Below, one piece after another: positions 26,411-35,363 of a stretch of 35,488 bases of DNA. Position numbers and translations under genes: made by a program. This stretch comes from Methanobacteriaceae archaeon. Lineage in GTDB: Archaea > Methanobacteriota > Methanobacteria > Methanobacteriales > Methanobacteriaceae. A model generated the notes under the pieces. The model was not told the DNA's origin. It worked only from the letters and a program-made list of their open reading frames with translations, and ran no database searches. The stretch lies in the NCBI GenBank assembly GCA_020854915.1, contig JAHKLT010000018.1, forward strand, positions 1-35,488, in the 5' to 3' direction. How positions within the stretch are numbered: position 1 is the stretch's first letter; every line of letters starts with the position of its first letter.

Positions 26411-26800
26411 TTAAATTATAGTAATTTCGCCTTTATCAGCATTAACTTCAACTTCAACACCATTAATTAATTCCTCAGTTGAGGAAGGGGAGTCTACCAT
26501 AGGAATATTAGACATAATTGCTCCTGTAGCTATAATAGGTTCACCTTTAATACATATTATAGCCTTAGGTGCAGTGTTATTTTTTTTCATTTGGAAAATA
26601 ACATATGACCCCACAGTTGAACCTTTACCTTCAGGAATAAACAAAATTTTATCTTTAATTGATTTTCCACTTAAATCATGATTTTGATTTATAACAACAC
26701 CTGTTTCAGAGTCAACTCCACCTAAAAAACTTAAAGGTTCCTGACTAACAATTAATTTTCCTTTTGCTATACCTTTTGAAATAGTTCTACAATTAATCAT
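26411..26800 (-). CDS. Aconitase-X small (swivel) subunit, phosphomevalonate dehydratase type
   Basis: A 129-residue DUF126/AcnX swivel-domain protein with the family core FIPEGKGSTVGSYVIFQM followed by APKAIICI, GAIMSNIPMVD and SP. In Aeropyrum the two AcnX subunits form phosphomevalonate dehydratase, an iron-sulfur enzyme of the modified archaeal mevalonate pathway for isoprenoid lipids. The large subunit is not in this window. A TTG at 26809 would add three residues. The TATA-like TTTATATC at 26828-26821 predicts a transcription start at about 26800, so the ATG at 26800 read as a leaderless message fits best. It is likely the first gene of a pair with the amidohydrolase. Confidence 0.85.
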   Translation of the reverse strand: MINCRTISKGIAKGKLIVSQEPLSFLGGVDSETGVVINQNHDLSGKSIKDKILFIPEGKGSTVGSYVIFQMKKNNTAPKAIICIKGEPIIATGAIMSNIPMVDSPSSTEELINGVEVEVNADKGEITII

Positions 26801-26938
26801 AATATCCAACTTATAAAAAAGATATAAATTTTAATGAATATATAATTATTTGATTTAAAAATATTACTGTTAAGTTTATTAAATTAATTTTCAGAATTAT
26901 TATTAATCTAAACAATATTTTAACTTTAATCCTATTTA

Positions 26939-27208
26939 TTATTCCCTTTCAATAATATCATATACTTCTTTACCTAATTCTGTAGCACGATATATTCTTC
27001 CTTTTCTTACATCCTCATTAATACATTCAATTAGTTTTTTATTTTTTAGGTCTCTTAATGTTGATGAAACATGATTAGGCCTTAAATTAGATTCTTTAGC
27101 AATATCTCTTGGCATTTTTATATCATTCCCAATGCTTTTTAGAACTTTTAAACGATACTTAGAAATTCTCACATATGCCACTAAACTAAGTAAATTTTCT
27201 TCTCTCAT
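26939..27208 (-). CDS. Small winged-helix transcriptional regulator
   Basis: An 89-residue protein that is essentially one winged helix-turn-helix domain. It has a first helix (YVRISKYRLKVLKSI), then MPRDIAKESNLRPNHVSSTLRDLKNKKLIECI as the HTH, and a wing with GRIYRATELGKEVYDII. It resembles MarR/ArsR-type archaeal regulators without an obvious ligand or metal site. No Shine-Dalgarno is seen; the predicted start site near 27217 leaves a very short leader. Three helically phased TTGTATATA repeats in its own promoter suggest autoregulation. Its targets are unknown; it is not demonstrably linked to the trp or metal genes. Confidence 0.8.
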   Translation of the reverse strand: MREENLLSLVAYVRISKYRLKVLKSIGNDIKMPRDIAKESNLRPNHVSSTLRDLKNKKLIECINEDVRKGRIYRATELGKEVYDIIERE

Positions 27209-27237
27209 GTAAATTTATTTAAATGAAATAAAACACT

Positions 27238-27283
27238 ACTTTATATACAAGATATATACAAAATAATTACTAAGTATATACAA
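27238..27283 (-). promoter_or_regulatory. Promoter with three phased TTGTATATA repeats
   Basis: On the minus strand TTGTATATA occurs exactly at 27283-27275, 27261-27253 and 27250-27242. Starts are separated by 22 and 11 bp, so all sites face the same side of the helix. The promoter-proximal copy merges into the TATA box (TATATAAA, about 27245-27238). Cooperative binding that blocks the promoter of the adjacent regulator gene is the natural reading. The remaining gap to 27435 shows no gene. Confidence 0.55.
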
Positions 27284-27435
27284 ATGTCTTTTAATAAATT
27301 TAATGTGTGTGGAAAGATGATTAGTGATTTTTATAAAAGTTGCTTTAAATAATAAATATTATTAAACATCCCATTAAATACATTAAAATTAAAAATAGCT
27401 ATTTAAAAGAAATAAAAATTATATAGTCTTAAGTA

Positions 27436-28131
27436 TCATTCATTATATAGAAGACCCCATGTTCTAGATAGAAATATGGATATAAATGATTCAACAGTGT
27501 TTAATAAAATAAAATTTATAATAAAAGCTAAAATAACTCTTATTATTGGAATAAGTGCTAAACCAAAATTCAAAGTCATAAATATAGCTTCAAAACTTAG
27601 AGTAATAATTAATCAAATAATATTTGCAAAAATTACTGTGTCTAAAAACTTAAAATAAGTAATTTTATTTAATATTTCTCTAAATTTAAACCCATAAGAT
27701 AATTTTCCATTATTTTTTATTAGATTATTAACTGCAATTATTTGAAAGAAATATGCACAAATTCCAAGCAAGACCTAAAATAACTATTATTATCCATATA
27801 ACTAAAATTAAACTATTAGAATTAAAAAATTCATAATTAATAAAAGATGATGAAGAATAACTAATATTAAATATAAATATAGCTGCTATGATTAAGAAAA
27901 TAGCTAGAATAATAAAATATACCACCTTAACAAGGAAAAATTTAATTCTATCTATAAACATTCCTTTAAATTATCAAAATCAGGTAAAAGATCATATAAT
28001 TAAATAGTTTTTAAAATAACCCTATAATATCCAAAAACAATAGGGATTAATAAAATTAAAATAGCTATTACCCCAGTTAACATGTTTAAAAAAATAAAAA
28101 CTAATTAATATATTTTAAAAGAATTTCAAAA
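27436..28131 (-). pseudogene. Decayed DUF4013-type membrane protein gene
   Basis: Joined across lesions, the minus strand reads as one membrane protein with DUF4013 features. An N-terminal helix (GVIAILILLIPIVFGYYRVI) is followed by an in-frame TAA (28000-28002), then YDLLPDFDNLKE. A lost base near 27962 leads into MFIDRIKFFLVKVVYFII. A second frameshift near 27770 is followed by GKLSYGFKFREILNKI, then an in-frame TGA (27613-27615), and the end SRTWGLLYNE. The pattern of helices, the FDN-KE-MFIDGIK-like segment, the SYGFKF-EIL segment and the RxxGLLYNE end suit that methanogen family. Short open fragments in this stretch are parts or shadows of it. The 5' limit is uncertain. The family's function is unknown. 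Confidence 0.7.
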
Positions 28132-28140
28132 TAGAATTAA

Positions 28141-29403
28141 TTAAACGACATCAATTTTCATGACTTCTCTTAAAACAGCTGTAGCATATGAACCTTTATT
28201 AATAGAAAATTCCGCTAAAACACCCTCATCTGTAGAAATAGCTTTTCCATCCCAAACTTTAAATCTCATCGAACGTCTTAAACCATGACTACCTAAACGT
28301 GGCATTTTAGGAACTTCAAAATCTTCTCTTTTTAGATTATAACTATTTAAAATACTTTCTTCCATTTCACCAACTTTTTCACCTGCAAATGGAACTTTTG
28401 TACCATATAATGGAGATGTTGGATGAGCTTCAAACTTATCAATTAAATTTTGAAATTCAGCAGGTGTTTTATCACGAATAATCTTCTCATCATTAGCAAT
28501 TATAATATCCCCTTCAACATAGGTATTGATTCCCATAGCTATTCTTTCACTAACAGCCGCATTAAATAAATATGATTGATAAGCATGAACAAAAATTCTC
28601 TGAATTGGTTTAGGAAGAGAATTTAATGCTTTTTTATAAGAATTATCTGTTAATTCACCACGTTTAGAATCTTTAATAAGTTCACGAACCATCATCTTTT
28701 CATAACGCATACCTCTAGGCATTTTTTCTAATGATTCTTGAAGTTTACCTTCTTCATAAAGACTTCTAGCTATTTGAGAATCATTACTTTCATCTTGACA
28801 AGGATTACCAATATATCTTCTAACAGCTTCTTTTAAATCATTTTGTATTAAAGCTTCACCAACTAAGTGAGTATTTGTTCTTGGTTTTCCAAATCTTTGC
28901 CATCCAAAATAATTAGGAACACCAGTGATTTCTAATTGTTTTAAAATATTATTAGCATTAACAGTAGCCTCTTCAATATCATCAATATCTTTTATTAAGA
29001 TTTTAAATTTATTTCCTTTAAGTTGACCCATTCTTAACTTTTTTCTCCCCCTTGTGATTTTTAAGAATTCAGTTTTATAAACATCATTTTTAAGATTATT
29101 TATTTCTTCAAATTGTTTTTCTGAATCCATATTAGCAATACATATCCATTGACGAGTAATAGCTTTTTTATCTTTCATTCCAGCAAAACCCATTCTTTTC
29201 CTATCAATATGTAAATCTCTTGAAATATCTAAAAGAACATCAAAAGTAGTTCTGCCAATCTTTTCAATCCAAATCCAAATATTTGGTCCTTCACCTTCAG
29301 GGCATGTTTCAGGAATTTCTTCAACATAAAAATCTTCATAACGATTTCTAATAGTTCCCCCAATTCCTTTATCATTAGTTACATAATTTTTAGCATTTAA
29401 CAT
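28141..29403 (-). CDS. truD: tRNA pseudouridine(13) synthase TruD
   Basis: A 420-residue TruD-family pseudouridine synthase, which modifies U13 in the D arm of tRNA. The catalytic Asp78 lies in GFAGMKDKKAITRQ. Other family segments are RYEDFYVEEIP, GVPNYFGWQRFG, the insertion domain (about 170-330), HAYQSYLFN and the C-terminal GLRRSMRF. Length is normal for archaea. Its start lies 37 bp downstream of the tRNA-Arg gene on the same strand. No strong ribosome binding site is seen. The decayed DUF4013 gene follows. Confidence 0.95.
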   Translation of the reverse strand: MLNAKNYVTNDKGIGGTIRNRYEDFYVEEIPETCPEGEGPNIWIWIEKIGRTTFDVLLDISRDLHIDRKRMGFAGMKDKKAITRQWICIANMDSEKQFEEINNLKNDVYKTEFLKITRGRKKLRMGQLKGNKFKILIKDIDDIEEATVNANNILKQLEITGVPNYFGWQRFGKPRTNTHLVGEALIQNDLKEAVRRYIGNPCQDESNDSQIARSLYEEGKLQESLEKMPRGMRYEKMMVRELIKDSKRGELTDNSYKKALNSLPKPIQRIFVHAYQSYLFNAAVSERIAMGINTYVEGDIIIANDEKIIRDKTPAEFQNLIDKFEAHPTSPLYGTKVPFAGEKVGEMEESILNSYNLKREDFEVPKMPRLGSHGLRRSMRFKVWDGKAISTDEGVLAEFSINKGSYATAVLREVMKIDVV

Positions 29404-29440
29404 AATATCATAAAAAATAAATTTAAAAAAGTTAATTAAA

Positions 29441-29514
29441 TGCCCTAGCCGGGATTTGAACCCGGGGAATAGGATCCGCAGTCCTACGTGTTATCCAAAC
29501 TACACCACCAGGGC
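29441..29514 (-). tRNA. tRNA-Arg (anticodon GCG)
   Basis: The minus strand folds as a full cloverleaf. The acceptor GCCCTGG pairs with CTAGGGC (one G-U). The D stem is GTGT/ACAC. The anticodon stem TAGGA/TCCTA holds the loop CTGCGGA, so the anticodon is GCG, reading CGC and CGU. The T arm is CCGGG-TTCAAAT-CCCGG. The variable loop is four bases, the discriminator is A, and CCA is not encoded. A TATA-like TTTATAAC lies upstream on the minus strand around 29527-29535. Confidence 0.95.
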
Positions 29515-29601
29515 TAATGTAAAAAAGTTATAAATAAAACATTTATTTAAAATTCTATTAACAATAATAATTTTTAATCTTTTAGTATTTAAGCTTTTAA
29601 T

Positions 29602-30045
29602 TTACCAAATATATAAAACAAAGGAATAATCACCTATATTTCGAATAGCTACAGAGATATTTTGAGCATCATTAATATTTCCTGATTGTAAAATTGGATA
29701 ACTTTTTAAATAATTAGTTTCAGTAAATAAAAAATTAGATTCTATCTGTAAATCATTAAAAGATTCATTAATTAAACATGATACTTCATCTATTGATTTT
29801 TTTGAATTATTATTATTTTTTAAAATATTTTCTGATTTTTCTAAAATAGATTTATCTTCAAAATTAATTTTATTAGACAATAATTCCATATAATCCTGAC
29901 TATCTTTAAAATCATTTGTATATCCTGAATAATCATGTTGGAAGTCTATCATATAGTTAAACAATAAAAATACAATAAATATTAAAGTAATTGCAAAGAT
30001 TCCATCAATTATAGAAAAAATTCCTTTTTCATTATTTTTAAGCAT
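29602..30045 (-). CDS. Pilin-like secreted or membrane-anchored protein
   Basis: A 147-residue protein with a short charged N-terminus (MLKNNEKG), then one hydrophobic helix of about 22 residues (IFSIIDGIFAITLIFIVFLLF). An extracellular-looking, Asn/Ser/Asp-rich domain follows. The K-G-then-helix layout resembles type IV pilin-like (class III) signal peptides processed by archaeal prepilin peptidases, but the usual Glu at +5 is lacking (Asp is at +6). It could simply be a signal-anchored protein. No other pilus gene is nearby. It follows the AIRS-like gene by 42 bp. Confidence 0.55.
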   Translation of the reverse strand: MLKNNEKGIFSIIDGIFAITLIFIVFLLFNYMIDFQHDYSGYTNDFKDSQDYMELLSNKINFEDKSILEKSENILKNNNNSKKSIDEVSCLINESFNDLQIESNFLFTETNYLKSYPILQSGNINDAQNISVAIRNIGDYSFVLYIW

Positions 30046-30087
30046 AGATATGAATTAATTTAAAAACAAATAAAAATTTATTAAGTG

Positions 30088-31455
30088 TTAATTTTCAAGT
30101 ATGTGTTTTATCACTTTTTCTTTTTTAGAAATAGCTTTTTGAGAAGCAATTTCAACCTTTTCTTTCATTATTTCAAAGTCTTCTGGAGTAGTATCTCCAA
30201 CAACCTTTTTAATTTTTGTATATGCTGCTTCTCTAAATAATGGTAAAAATTTTTGAGACTTACCCTCCTCATCAATAATACGAGCTCCATCACCATTATC
30301 AACTTTTCCAACTTCAGTTATATTAACACCTGAAGAAGATATTACTTTTTTTACATCGTTAACAAGTTCTAGTGGAACAATTAACATTAATGAATCTATA
30401 GAAACACCTAATGGATCAATATCTAATGATTTTAACATGTTGAAAACATTATGAGCTACCATTTCTTCAATTTTCTCTTTATAAAATTCTAAACCAAGAC
30501 CAGTAGTACTAGCTATTTCATGGGCATCACCACGAATACCACCATTAGTTACATCAGTCATTGCATGAATATCTTTAACTAAGTCTGAATTAAAAAGAGC
30601 ATTAGATGCTTTAATAAAATCAACATCCATTGTATCCCAAACAACATCAAAAAATCCATTATATAAAGCAGTAGTTGTTATTGTTCCACCACCTGACCCT
30701 TCAGTCATCAAAATTACATCTCCAGGACTAGCACCTTTTCTTGCTGTGGGAGGATAATTAGAAACACCAACACTACCTACTGCAGAAACAAGTCTATCTC
30801 CAAGTACCATGTCCCCACCAACACGTAATGTACTACCAGCAACAATTGGAACATCAACAAGTTCTGAAACAGCAGCAACACCTGCAGTAAAATCAAATAA
30901 TTTACCCACATCCCCATCATCTGCAAGATGAAGATCGCTTAAAATAGCTATTGGCTCTGAACCCATTACACAAACATCACGAAGTGTAGCTCTTGCAACA
31001 TGAAATCCTCCAAGAAACGGATATTCACTTAAACGAGAATGAATCCCATCAACTGCTGTAGTTACATAAACTTCATCATTAGGAGACTTAACCTTAACAA
31101 CTCCTCCATCATCTTGTTCTGTAGGGTTAACAAGAGAAGAAGTATTAGTACTTGCAACAATTTCAGCTATTTTTCTATGAGTAAAAAAATCCCCTGCACC
31201 ACGAGATCCAACACCCATCTCTCCCATTGATACATTAGATTTAGGAACAGAAATAATATCTTTTAAAAATTCATCATCAATATTAGACAAGTTTAAAGTA
31301 GTTTCAACTTCATCAATAACAGCTTTAGCCATTAAAATAGATTCATCCTCATTTAAATTTTTATATTCTCGGATTCTACTAGACAATATATCCTCTAAAT
31401 TAATTTTATTAATATCACCATTAATTTTATCCCTTACAAATCCTTCTAAATCCAT
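30088..31455 (-). CDS. AIR synthase-related (PurM/HypE-like) protein
   Basis: A 455-residue member of the PurM/HypE/SelD ATP-binding superfamily (archaeal COG1973-like). The AIRS domain has the glycine-rich GEMGVGSRGAGDFF, ATLRDVCVMGSEPIAILSDLHLADDGD, PIVAGSTLRVGGDMVLGD, DVTNGGIRGDAHEIASTTGLGLEFY and IDSLMLIV. An N-terminal helical region (1-75) and a charged C-terminal tail (about 415-455) flank it. PurM itself is shorter, and this branch is a methanogen-associated paralogue whose substrate is not established. HypE-like dehydration or phosphoryl transfer is possible. AGGTGTTAAA precedes the ATG. It ends the ychF-cfbD-hisH cluster with a 15-bp gap. Confidence 0.8.
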   Translation of the reverse strand: MDLEGFVRDKINGDINKINLEDILSSRIREYKNLNEDESILMAKAVIDEVETTLNLSNIDDEFLKDIISVPKSNVSMGEMGVGSRGAGDFFTHRKIAEIVASTNTSSLVNPTEQDDGGVVKVKSPNDEVYVTTAVDGIHSRLSEYPFLGGFHVARATLRDVCVMGSEPIAILSDLHLADDGDVGKLFDFTAGVAAVSELVDVPIVAGSTLRVGGDMVLGDRLVSAVGSVGVSNYPPTARKGASPGDVILMTEGSGGGTITTTALYNGFFDVVWDTMDVDFIKASNALFNSDLVKDIHAMTDVTNGGIRGDAHEIASTTGLGLEFYKEKIEEMVAHNVFNMLKSLDIDPLGVSIDSLMLIVPLELVNDVKKVISSSGVNITEVGKVDNGDGARIIDEEGKSQKFLPLFREAAYTKIKKVVGDTTPEDFEIMKEKVEIASQKAISKKEKVIKHILEN

Positions 31456-31470
31456 TTTAACACCTATATT

Positions 31471-32067
31471 TTAATATTTTAAATTAACAAAATTTTTTAA
31501 TATTTTAAGTCCTTGTAATCCACTTTTCTCTGGATGGAACTGAGTTGAAAATAAATTATTTTCTGAAAGTGCAGATACAATTTTAACACCATAATCACAA
31601 TATCCTGCAATTATATTTTCATCATCAGGAACAACATGGTAAGAATGAATAAAATAAAAAAAATCATTATTTAATCCATTTAAAATTTGAGAATTATTAT
31701 AAATTTTTAACTGATTCCAACCCATATGAGGAATTTTTCTTCCATCAGGTATTTTTTCAACATGTCCTTTAAACAAATCTAATCCATTTACATCTGGAGC
31801 TTCATCACTAGAAGACATTAATACCTGTTGACCTAAACAGATTCCAAGAAATGGTTTATCATCATTTACATGTTCAACAATAAGTTCTTTAAATGGTTCT
31901 ATATTTTCCATTGCTTTTCCAAAAGCTCCAACACCAGGCAAAACTAAAAATTCTGCTGATGCAATTTTTTCAATATCTCTTGTGATTTCAGATTCAGTAC
32001 CTATTTTTTTAAATCCATTGGAAATACTTTTCAAATTTCCACTTTTATAATCAATAATAGTTACCAT
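31471..32067 (-). CDS. hisH: Imidazole glycerol phosphate synthase glutaminase subunit HisH
   Basis: A 198-residue class I glutamine amidotransferase. The nucleophile Cys77 is in LGICLGQQ, and His178/Glu180 in QFHPEKSG complete the triad. PGVGAFG and the HisH-specific IPHMGWNQL and HSYHVV distinguish it from TrpG. With HisF it makes imidazole glycerol phosphate and AICAR in histidine synthesis. HisF and other his genes are absent from the window. It lies 7 bp after cfbD and 15 bp before the AIRS-like gene. Confidence 0.95.
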   Translation of the reverse strand: MVTIIDYKSGNLKSISNGFKKIGTESEITRDIEKIASAEFLVLPGVGAFGKAMENIEPFKELIVEHVNDDKPFLGICLGQQVLMSSSDEAPDVNGLDLFKGHVEKIPDGRKIPHMGWNQLKIYNNSQILNGLNNDFFYFIHSYHVVPDDENIIAGYCDYGVKIVSALSENNLFSTQFHPEKSGLQGLKILKNFVNLKY

Positions 32068-32074
32068 TTAAACA

Positions 32075-33154
32075 CTAATCCTGCCAATCAATAGCTGATC
32101 TAATCATTAATCCAAAATCTGAATCAACAATAGAATCCGTACCTAAAGTCTTTGAATGAGCATCCACTTCAGCTACAACATGATCATAATCAAGATTTCT
32201 TAAAGGTTCTACAAGTCGAGGACCATCAGTAACAGCAATAGATTCTACATCAAAATCTTCAATATGGAATGCATGAGGAACACCACAAACAACAATTAAA
32301 TCAACGGAATGGTTTTTTAAATATTCTTCCCCTTTAAGTGCACTTGTAGGATATTCATCTAATCCACCAGTAATGTAATCAATAACTACTCCTTTATCAT
32401 TTAATTCGTTTTTGATGTTATTTGCATGTTTTTTGATTCTTGAAAGTCCAATGTTATCATCTAAATTAGCTAAAATAATTGGTTTATTATTAGGATTAAT
32501 CAATTTATAATCAAAATTTAAAATATCAGCAAACAAATAAGATGTTTCTTTTTTAGAATTTAAAAGAAAAGCTACTTTTTTATCATCTTTAATAGCTTGA
32601 ATAATAATTTTAGCTATTTTTTCTTTACTATCTCCGAAGTTTGGTTTAATATATTTTCCTTGAGCCATTCCTCTTGTTTTTTCTATTTCTGTAGCTAATT
32701 TTAACATTTTACTTTGGCGATTCACTTCATTTTCATTAATAATACCTTTATTAAGAGCAGATTCTAAAACAAGAATAGCTCCTTCAGTATTATCCCCTTC
32801 ACCAAAACCACCATGAGATTCAACTGGAAGAACTGTGCAATCTAAATCAACATTTTCAATAGCACTTTTTAAATCCTCTCCAATAATCATACTAGCACAT
32901 GTTCCAACAATACCTATTAATTTTGGGCTAAACATCTCATAAGCTTTTTTTAGTGTTTTTTCTAATTTTTCTCCAGCTCCTAAAATAAAATCATTTTCAG
33001 CCATAGATGTTGTTAAAACCCTAACACCATCACCTTCAAGAAGCCTTGCAGTTCTAAAACAACACCCCTGAGGGCCATGCATAATTATTACATCTGCATC
33101 CATATCTCTTAAAGTATATAAAGATGCAGCTATTGGACTTGGTCTTGGATGCAT
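32075..33154 (-). CDS. cfbD: Ni-sirohydrochlorin a,c-diamide reductive cyclase, NifD-like subunit
   Basis: A 359-residue nitrogenase-like protein starting [18 protein letters not shown], characteristic of CfbD (formerly NflD). With the NifH-like CfbC it carries out the six-electron reduction and ring closure in coenzyme F430 synthesis, the nickel cofactor of methyl-coenzyme M reductase. Candidate cluster ligands are Cys31/Cys32 ([13 protein letters not shown]) and Cys86 (GTCAS). CfbC is not in the window. AAGGTGATTAA precedes the ATG, and the gene follows ychF by about 9 bp. Its presence identifies the organism as a methanogen or close relative. Confidence 0.94.
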   Translation of the reverse strand: MHPRPSPIAASLYTLRDMDADVIIMHGPQGCCFRTARLLEGDGVRVLTTSMAENDFILGAGEKLEKTLKKAYEMFSPKLIGIVGTCASMIIGEDLKSAIENVDLDCTVLPVESHGGFGEGDNTEGAILVLESALNKGIINENEVNRQSKMLKLATEIEKTRGMAQGKYIKPNFGDSKEKIAKIIIQAIKDDKKVAFLLNSKKETSYLFADILNFDYKLINPNNKPIILANLDDNIGLSRIKKHANNIKNELNDKGVVIDYITGGLDEYPTSALKGEEYLKNHSVDLIVVCGVPHAFHIEDFDVESIAVTDGPRLVEPLRNLDYDHVVAEVDAHSKTLGTDSIVDSDFGLMIRSAIDWQD

Positions 33155-33163
33155 TTAATCACC

Positions 33164-34351
33164 TTAACTAGTAATAATACTAATAATATCCCCATTTTCA
33201 AGTTCATAATCACTTGATACCCTCATATTCTTACGACCATCTACAGCATGTAAAAATTTCTCACCAATATCTGTATGAATTACATAAGCAAGTTCTCGAG
33301 GAATAGAGCCTTTTTTAATTAAAATTGCATCTGGTAGAATATTTCCTTTTTGATCTGTAAATTTATGTTCATCTTCTACAGGATAAACAACGATCATATC
33401 TAATAATTCAAAAATAGCTTGGTTTAATGCAGTTTGAACACCTGTTCCACCATATCTCTTTAAAATATTTTCATTGATATACTTTAAAGCATTAGCTTGA
33501 CCTTTAGATAATTTATCTTCTTGTAATATTTTAAAATTAGAGTTTCCTGGAATATATTCAATTAAACCAGATTCATTAGCTTTAATAAGAGCAATTTCAG
33601 ATTCAGCAGAAGTTGGAATGACATTCGGATATTTTTCTTTAATTCTTTTAATATTTTCATCAGCACTTGGAAGATCTGATTTATTTGCTACAATTAACAT
33701 TGGTTTAGCTATTTTTAAAATATTCCTTGTAAGTTCAATTAAATCATTATCATCCCATTTAGTAAAATCAGATTCAATATTTCGTTTAGCTTCAACAATG
33801 TCTTCTAAAGATATTCCAGTACCAGAAAGTTGTTCATAAAGAACTTTTGAAACATCTAATTTTTCAGCCCCAATTTTACGAATGAGCCTATCCCAATTAT
33901 TGTTTATGATTCCATATAACCACATGACGATTTCGTTTTCCATAAACTCTAAATCTTCTAAGGGATCATGTTCTCCTTCACCAACAGGATTACCTTCTGC
34001 ATCAGTAGATCCTGAAGCGTCAATAACATGAATTAAAATTTTTGCTTGCATTAAATCATCTAAAAATTTATTACCCAATCCTTTTCCTTCATGTGCACCA
34101 GGTACTAAACCTGCAACATCAATCAATTCTATAGGAATTAATCTTTTCCCATCTACACAATCAGAATTTTGAGGATTACATTTTAAGTCTAATTCTTTAC
34201 AAGGACATTCACTTACTACATAACCAATAGCTTTATTAGCATCTATAGTAGTAAATGGGTAATTAGCCATCTCAACAGAAGATGATGTGGCTGAATTAAA
34301 AAATGATGATTTCCCAACGTTTGGTTTTCCAGTAACAGCAATTTGAAGCAT
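33164..34351 (-). CDS. ychF: YchF/OBG-family translation-associated NTPase
   Basis: A 395-residue OBG-family P-loop NTPase. The P-loop is GKPNVGKS (8-15). [20 protein letters not shown] is the switch II region, and VANKSDLP is the base-recognition motif. A TGS domain closes the C-terminus ([16 protein letters not shown]). An insertion with four cysteines near residues 48-65 ([10 protein letters not shown] and NSDC) is typical of archaeal forms. YchF relatives hydrolyse ATP or GTP and associate with ribosomes. A GTG at 34360 would add three residues, but it lies within the GTGATTAT ribosome binding site of the ATG at 34351, which is preferred. It is the first gene of a four-gene cluster. Confidence 0.92.
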   Translation of the reverse strand: MLQIAVTGKPNVGKSSFFNSATSSSVEMANYPFTTIDANKAIGYVVSECPCKELDLKCNPQNSDCVDGKRLIPIELIDVAGLVPGAHEGKGLGNKFLDDLMQAKILIHVIDASGSTDAEGNPVGEGEHDPLEDLEFMENEIVMWLYGIINNNWDRLIRKIGAEKLDVSKVLYEQLSGTGISLEDIVEAKRNIESDFTKWDDNDLIELTRNILKIAKPMLIVANKSDLPSADENIKRIKEKYPNVIPTSAESEIALIKANESGLIEYIPGNSNFKILQEDKLSKGQANALKYINENILKRYGGTGVQTALNQAIFELLDMIVVYPVEDEHKFTDQKGNILPDAILIKKGSIPRELAYVIHTDIGEKFLHAVDGRKNMRVSSDYELENGDIISIITS

Positions 34352-34517
34352 GATAATCACTAAATATTTTTACATATTTATTTTAATTTTTGATTTATTT
34401 AATATTATTTAAAAAATATATTTATTTTTAAGTTTTAAAATTTACAAAAAATAATTATTTTAATCTAAATACATTAAAAAATTTATAATATCAGCGAATA
34501 TAAAGAGTTTTTATACA

Positions 34518-35342
34518 CTAAGTTTTAATAAAATTTTTTTTAAGTTTTTCCCAAAATAAAATCTCTTCCCCACATCCAGAAGCAATAATATAATCAGCAT
34601 TAGAAAGATTAACTAATTCATAAACTTTTTTTATTCTATCATCAAGATTTTTATAACTTATAGGATAAAATTCTGCATTAAAATCTTTATTAATAAGCTC
34701 ATAATATTCTTTACCCATAGTTACTGAATTTCTTCCAGGAAGAACATATATCTTTGATGGATTAATAGATTTTAAAGAACTTAAATGATCTTCAAAAATT
34801 TCTTCTTCATTTTCATCAGGAGTAGTGTAAATATATTCTATATTTAAATCTTGTCTTTTCCTTGAATCCTGAAGAATATAAGATTCTAAAAACTCAGTGT
34901 TTGCTTTTAAAGCATTACCATTATCCCCCTGGCCAATGCCTAAAACTTTATTTTCATAATTCAAAACTTCAAATCTTCCAGGAGGCAAAATAGAATTATT
35001 TAATCCCTTAAATACTTTATTTACAATATATTCAATATTTTCAGGGGCTGAAGTAAAAGATGCATAGGTAGCTATTGCAGCAAGCCCATTATATAAATTA
35101 TATAATCCTAATGGGGGAAAAGTACAATCAAATTCAAATTCAAATGATTTTTCAAGGAAATAATTATAAGGATTTCCTTTAATTGTAAAAAGCCATTTAT
35201 CAGGATGAAAATCTACATCTGTAATTTTTATATTAAGTTCTGGTCTTTTAAATCCACATTCACATTCATAAGTGCCACTACCACACATAAACAATTTTTT
35301 AAAAACAATTAACTTAGAACAATGAGGACAGTAAATATCCAT
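34518..35342 (-). pseudogene. 5'-truncated Mur ligase family protein (pseudomurein-type)
   Basis: The 274 residues left correspond to the middle and C-terminal parts of an archaeal Mur ligase/DUF1727 protein. They show a four-Cys zinc ribbon (CPHC, later CECGFKRP), PPLGLYNLYNGLAAIATYASF, PPGRFEVLNYENKVLGIGQGDNGNALKAN and PGRNSVTMGKEYYEL. The N-terminal ATP-binding domain with its GKT loop, about 180 residues in relatives, is missing. Upstream, the frame meets TAA after only seven more codons (QIDTDDC), and a different, foreign-looking gene ends there. Insertion of a mobile element into the gene fits. In intact form such ligases add peptides or amino acids in pseudomurein synthesis. It cannot be active as a ligase. 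Confidence 0.75.
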
Positions 35343-35363
35343 ACAATCGTCAGTGTCAATTTG

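Noticed and set aside
27476-27658. Open frame of 60 residues on the plus strand
   Set aside because: No ribosome binding site, low-complexity composition, and it lies antisense to the recognisable C-terminal part of the decayed DUF4013 gene.
27728-27961. 77-residue small membrane protein on the minus strand
   Set aside because: Its ATG abuts AAAGGA with no spacing, and the sequence on both sides in shifted frames continues the same DUF4013-like protein, so it is a fragment, not a gene.
28000-28083. 27-residue hydrophobic peptide on the minus strand
   Set aside because: No ribosome binding site; it reads as the first helix of the same decayed gene, ended by an in-frame TAA.
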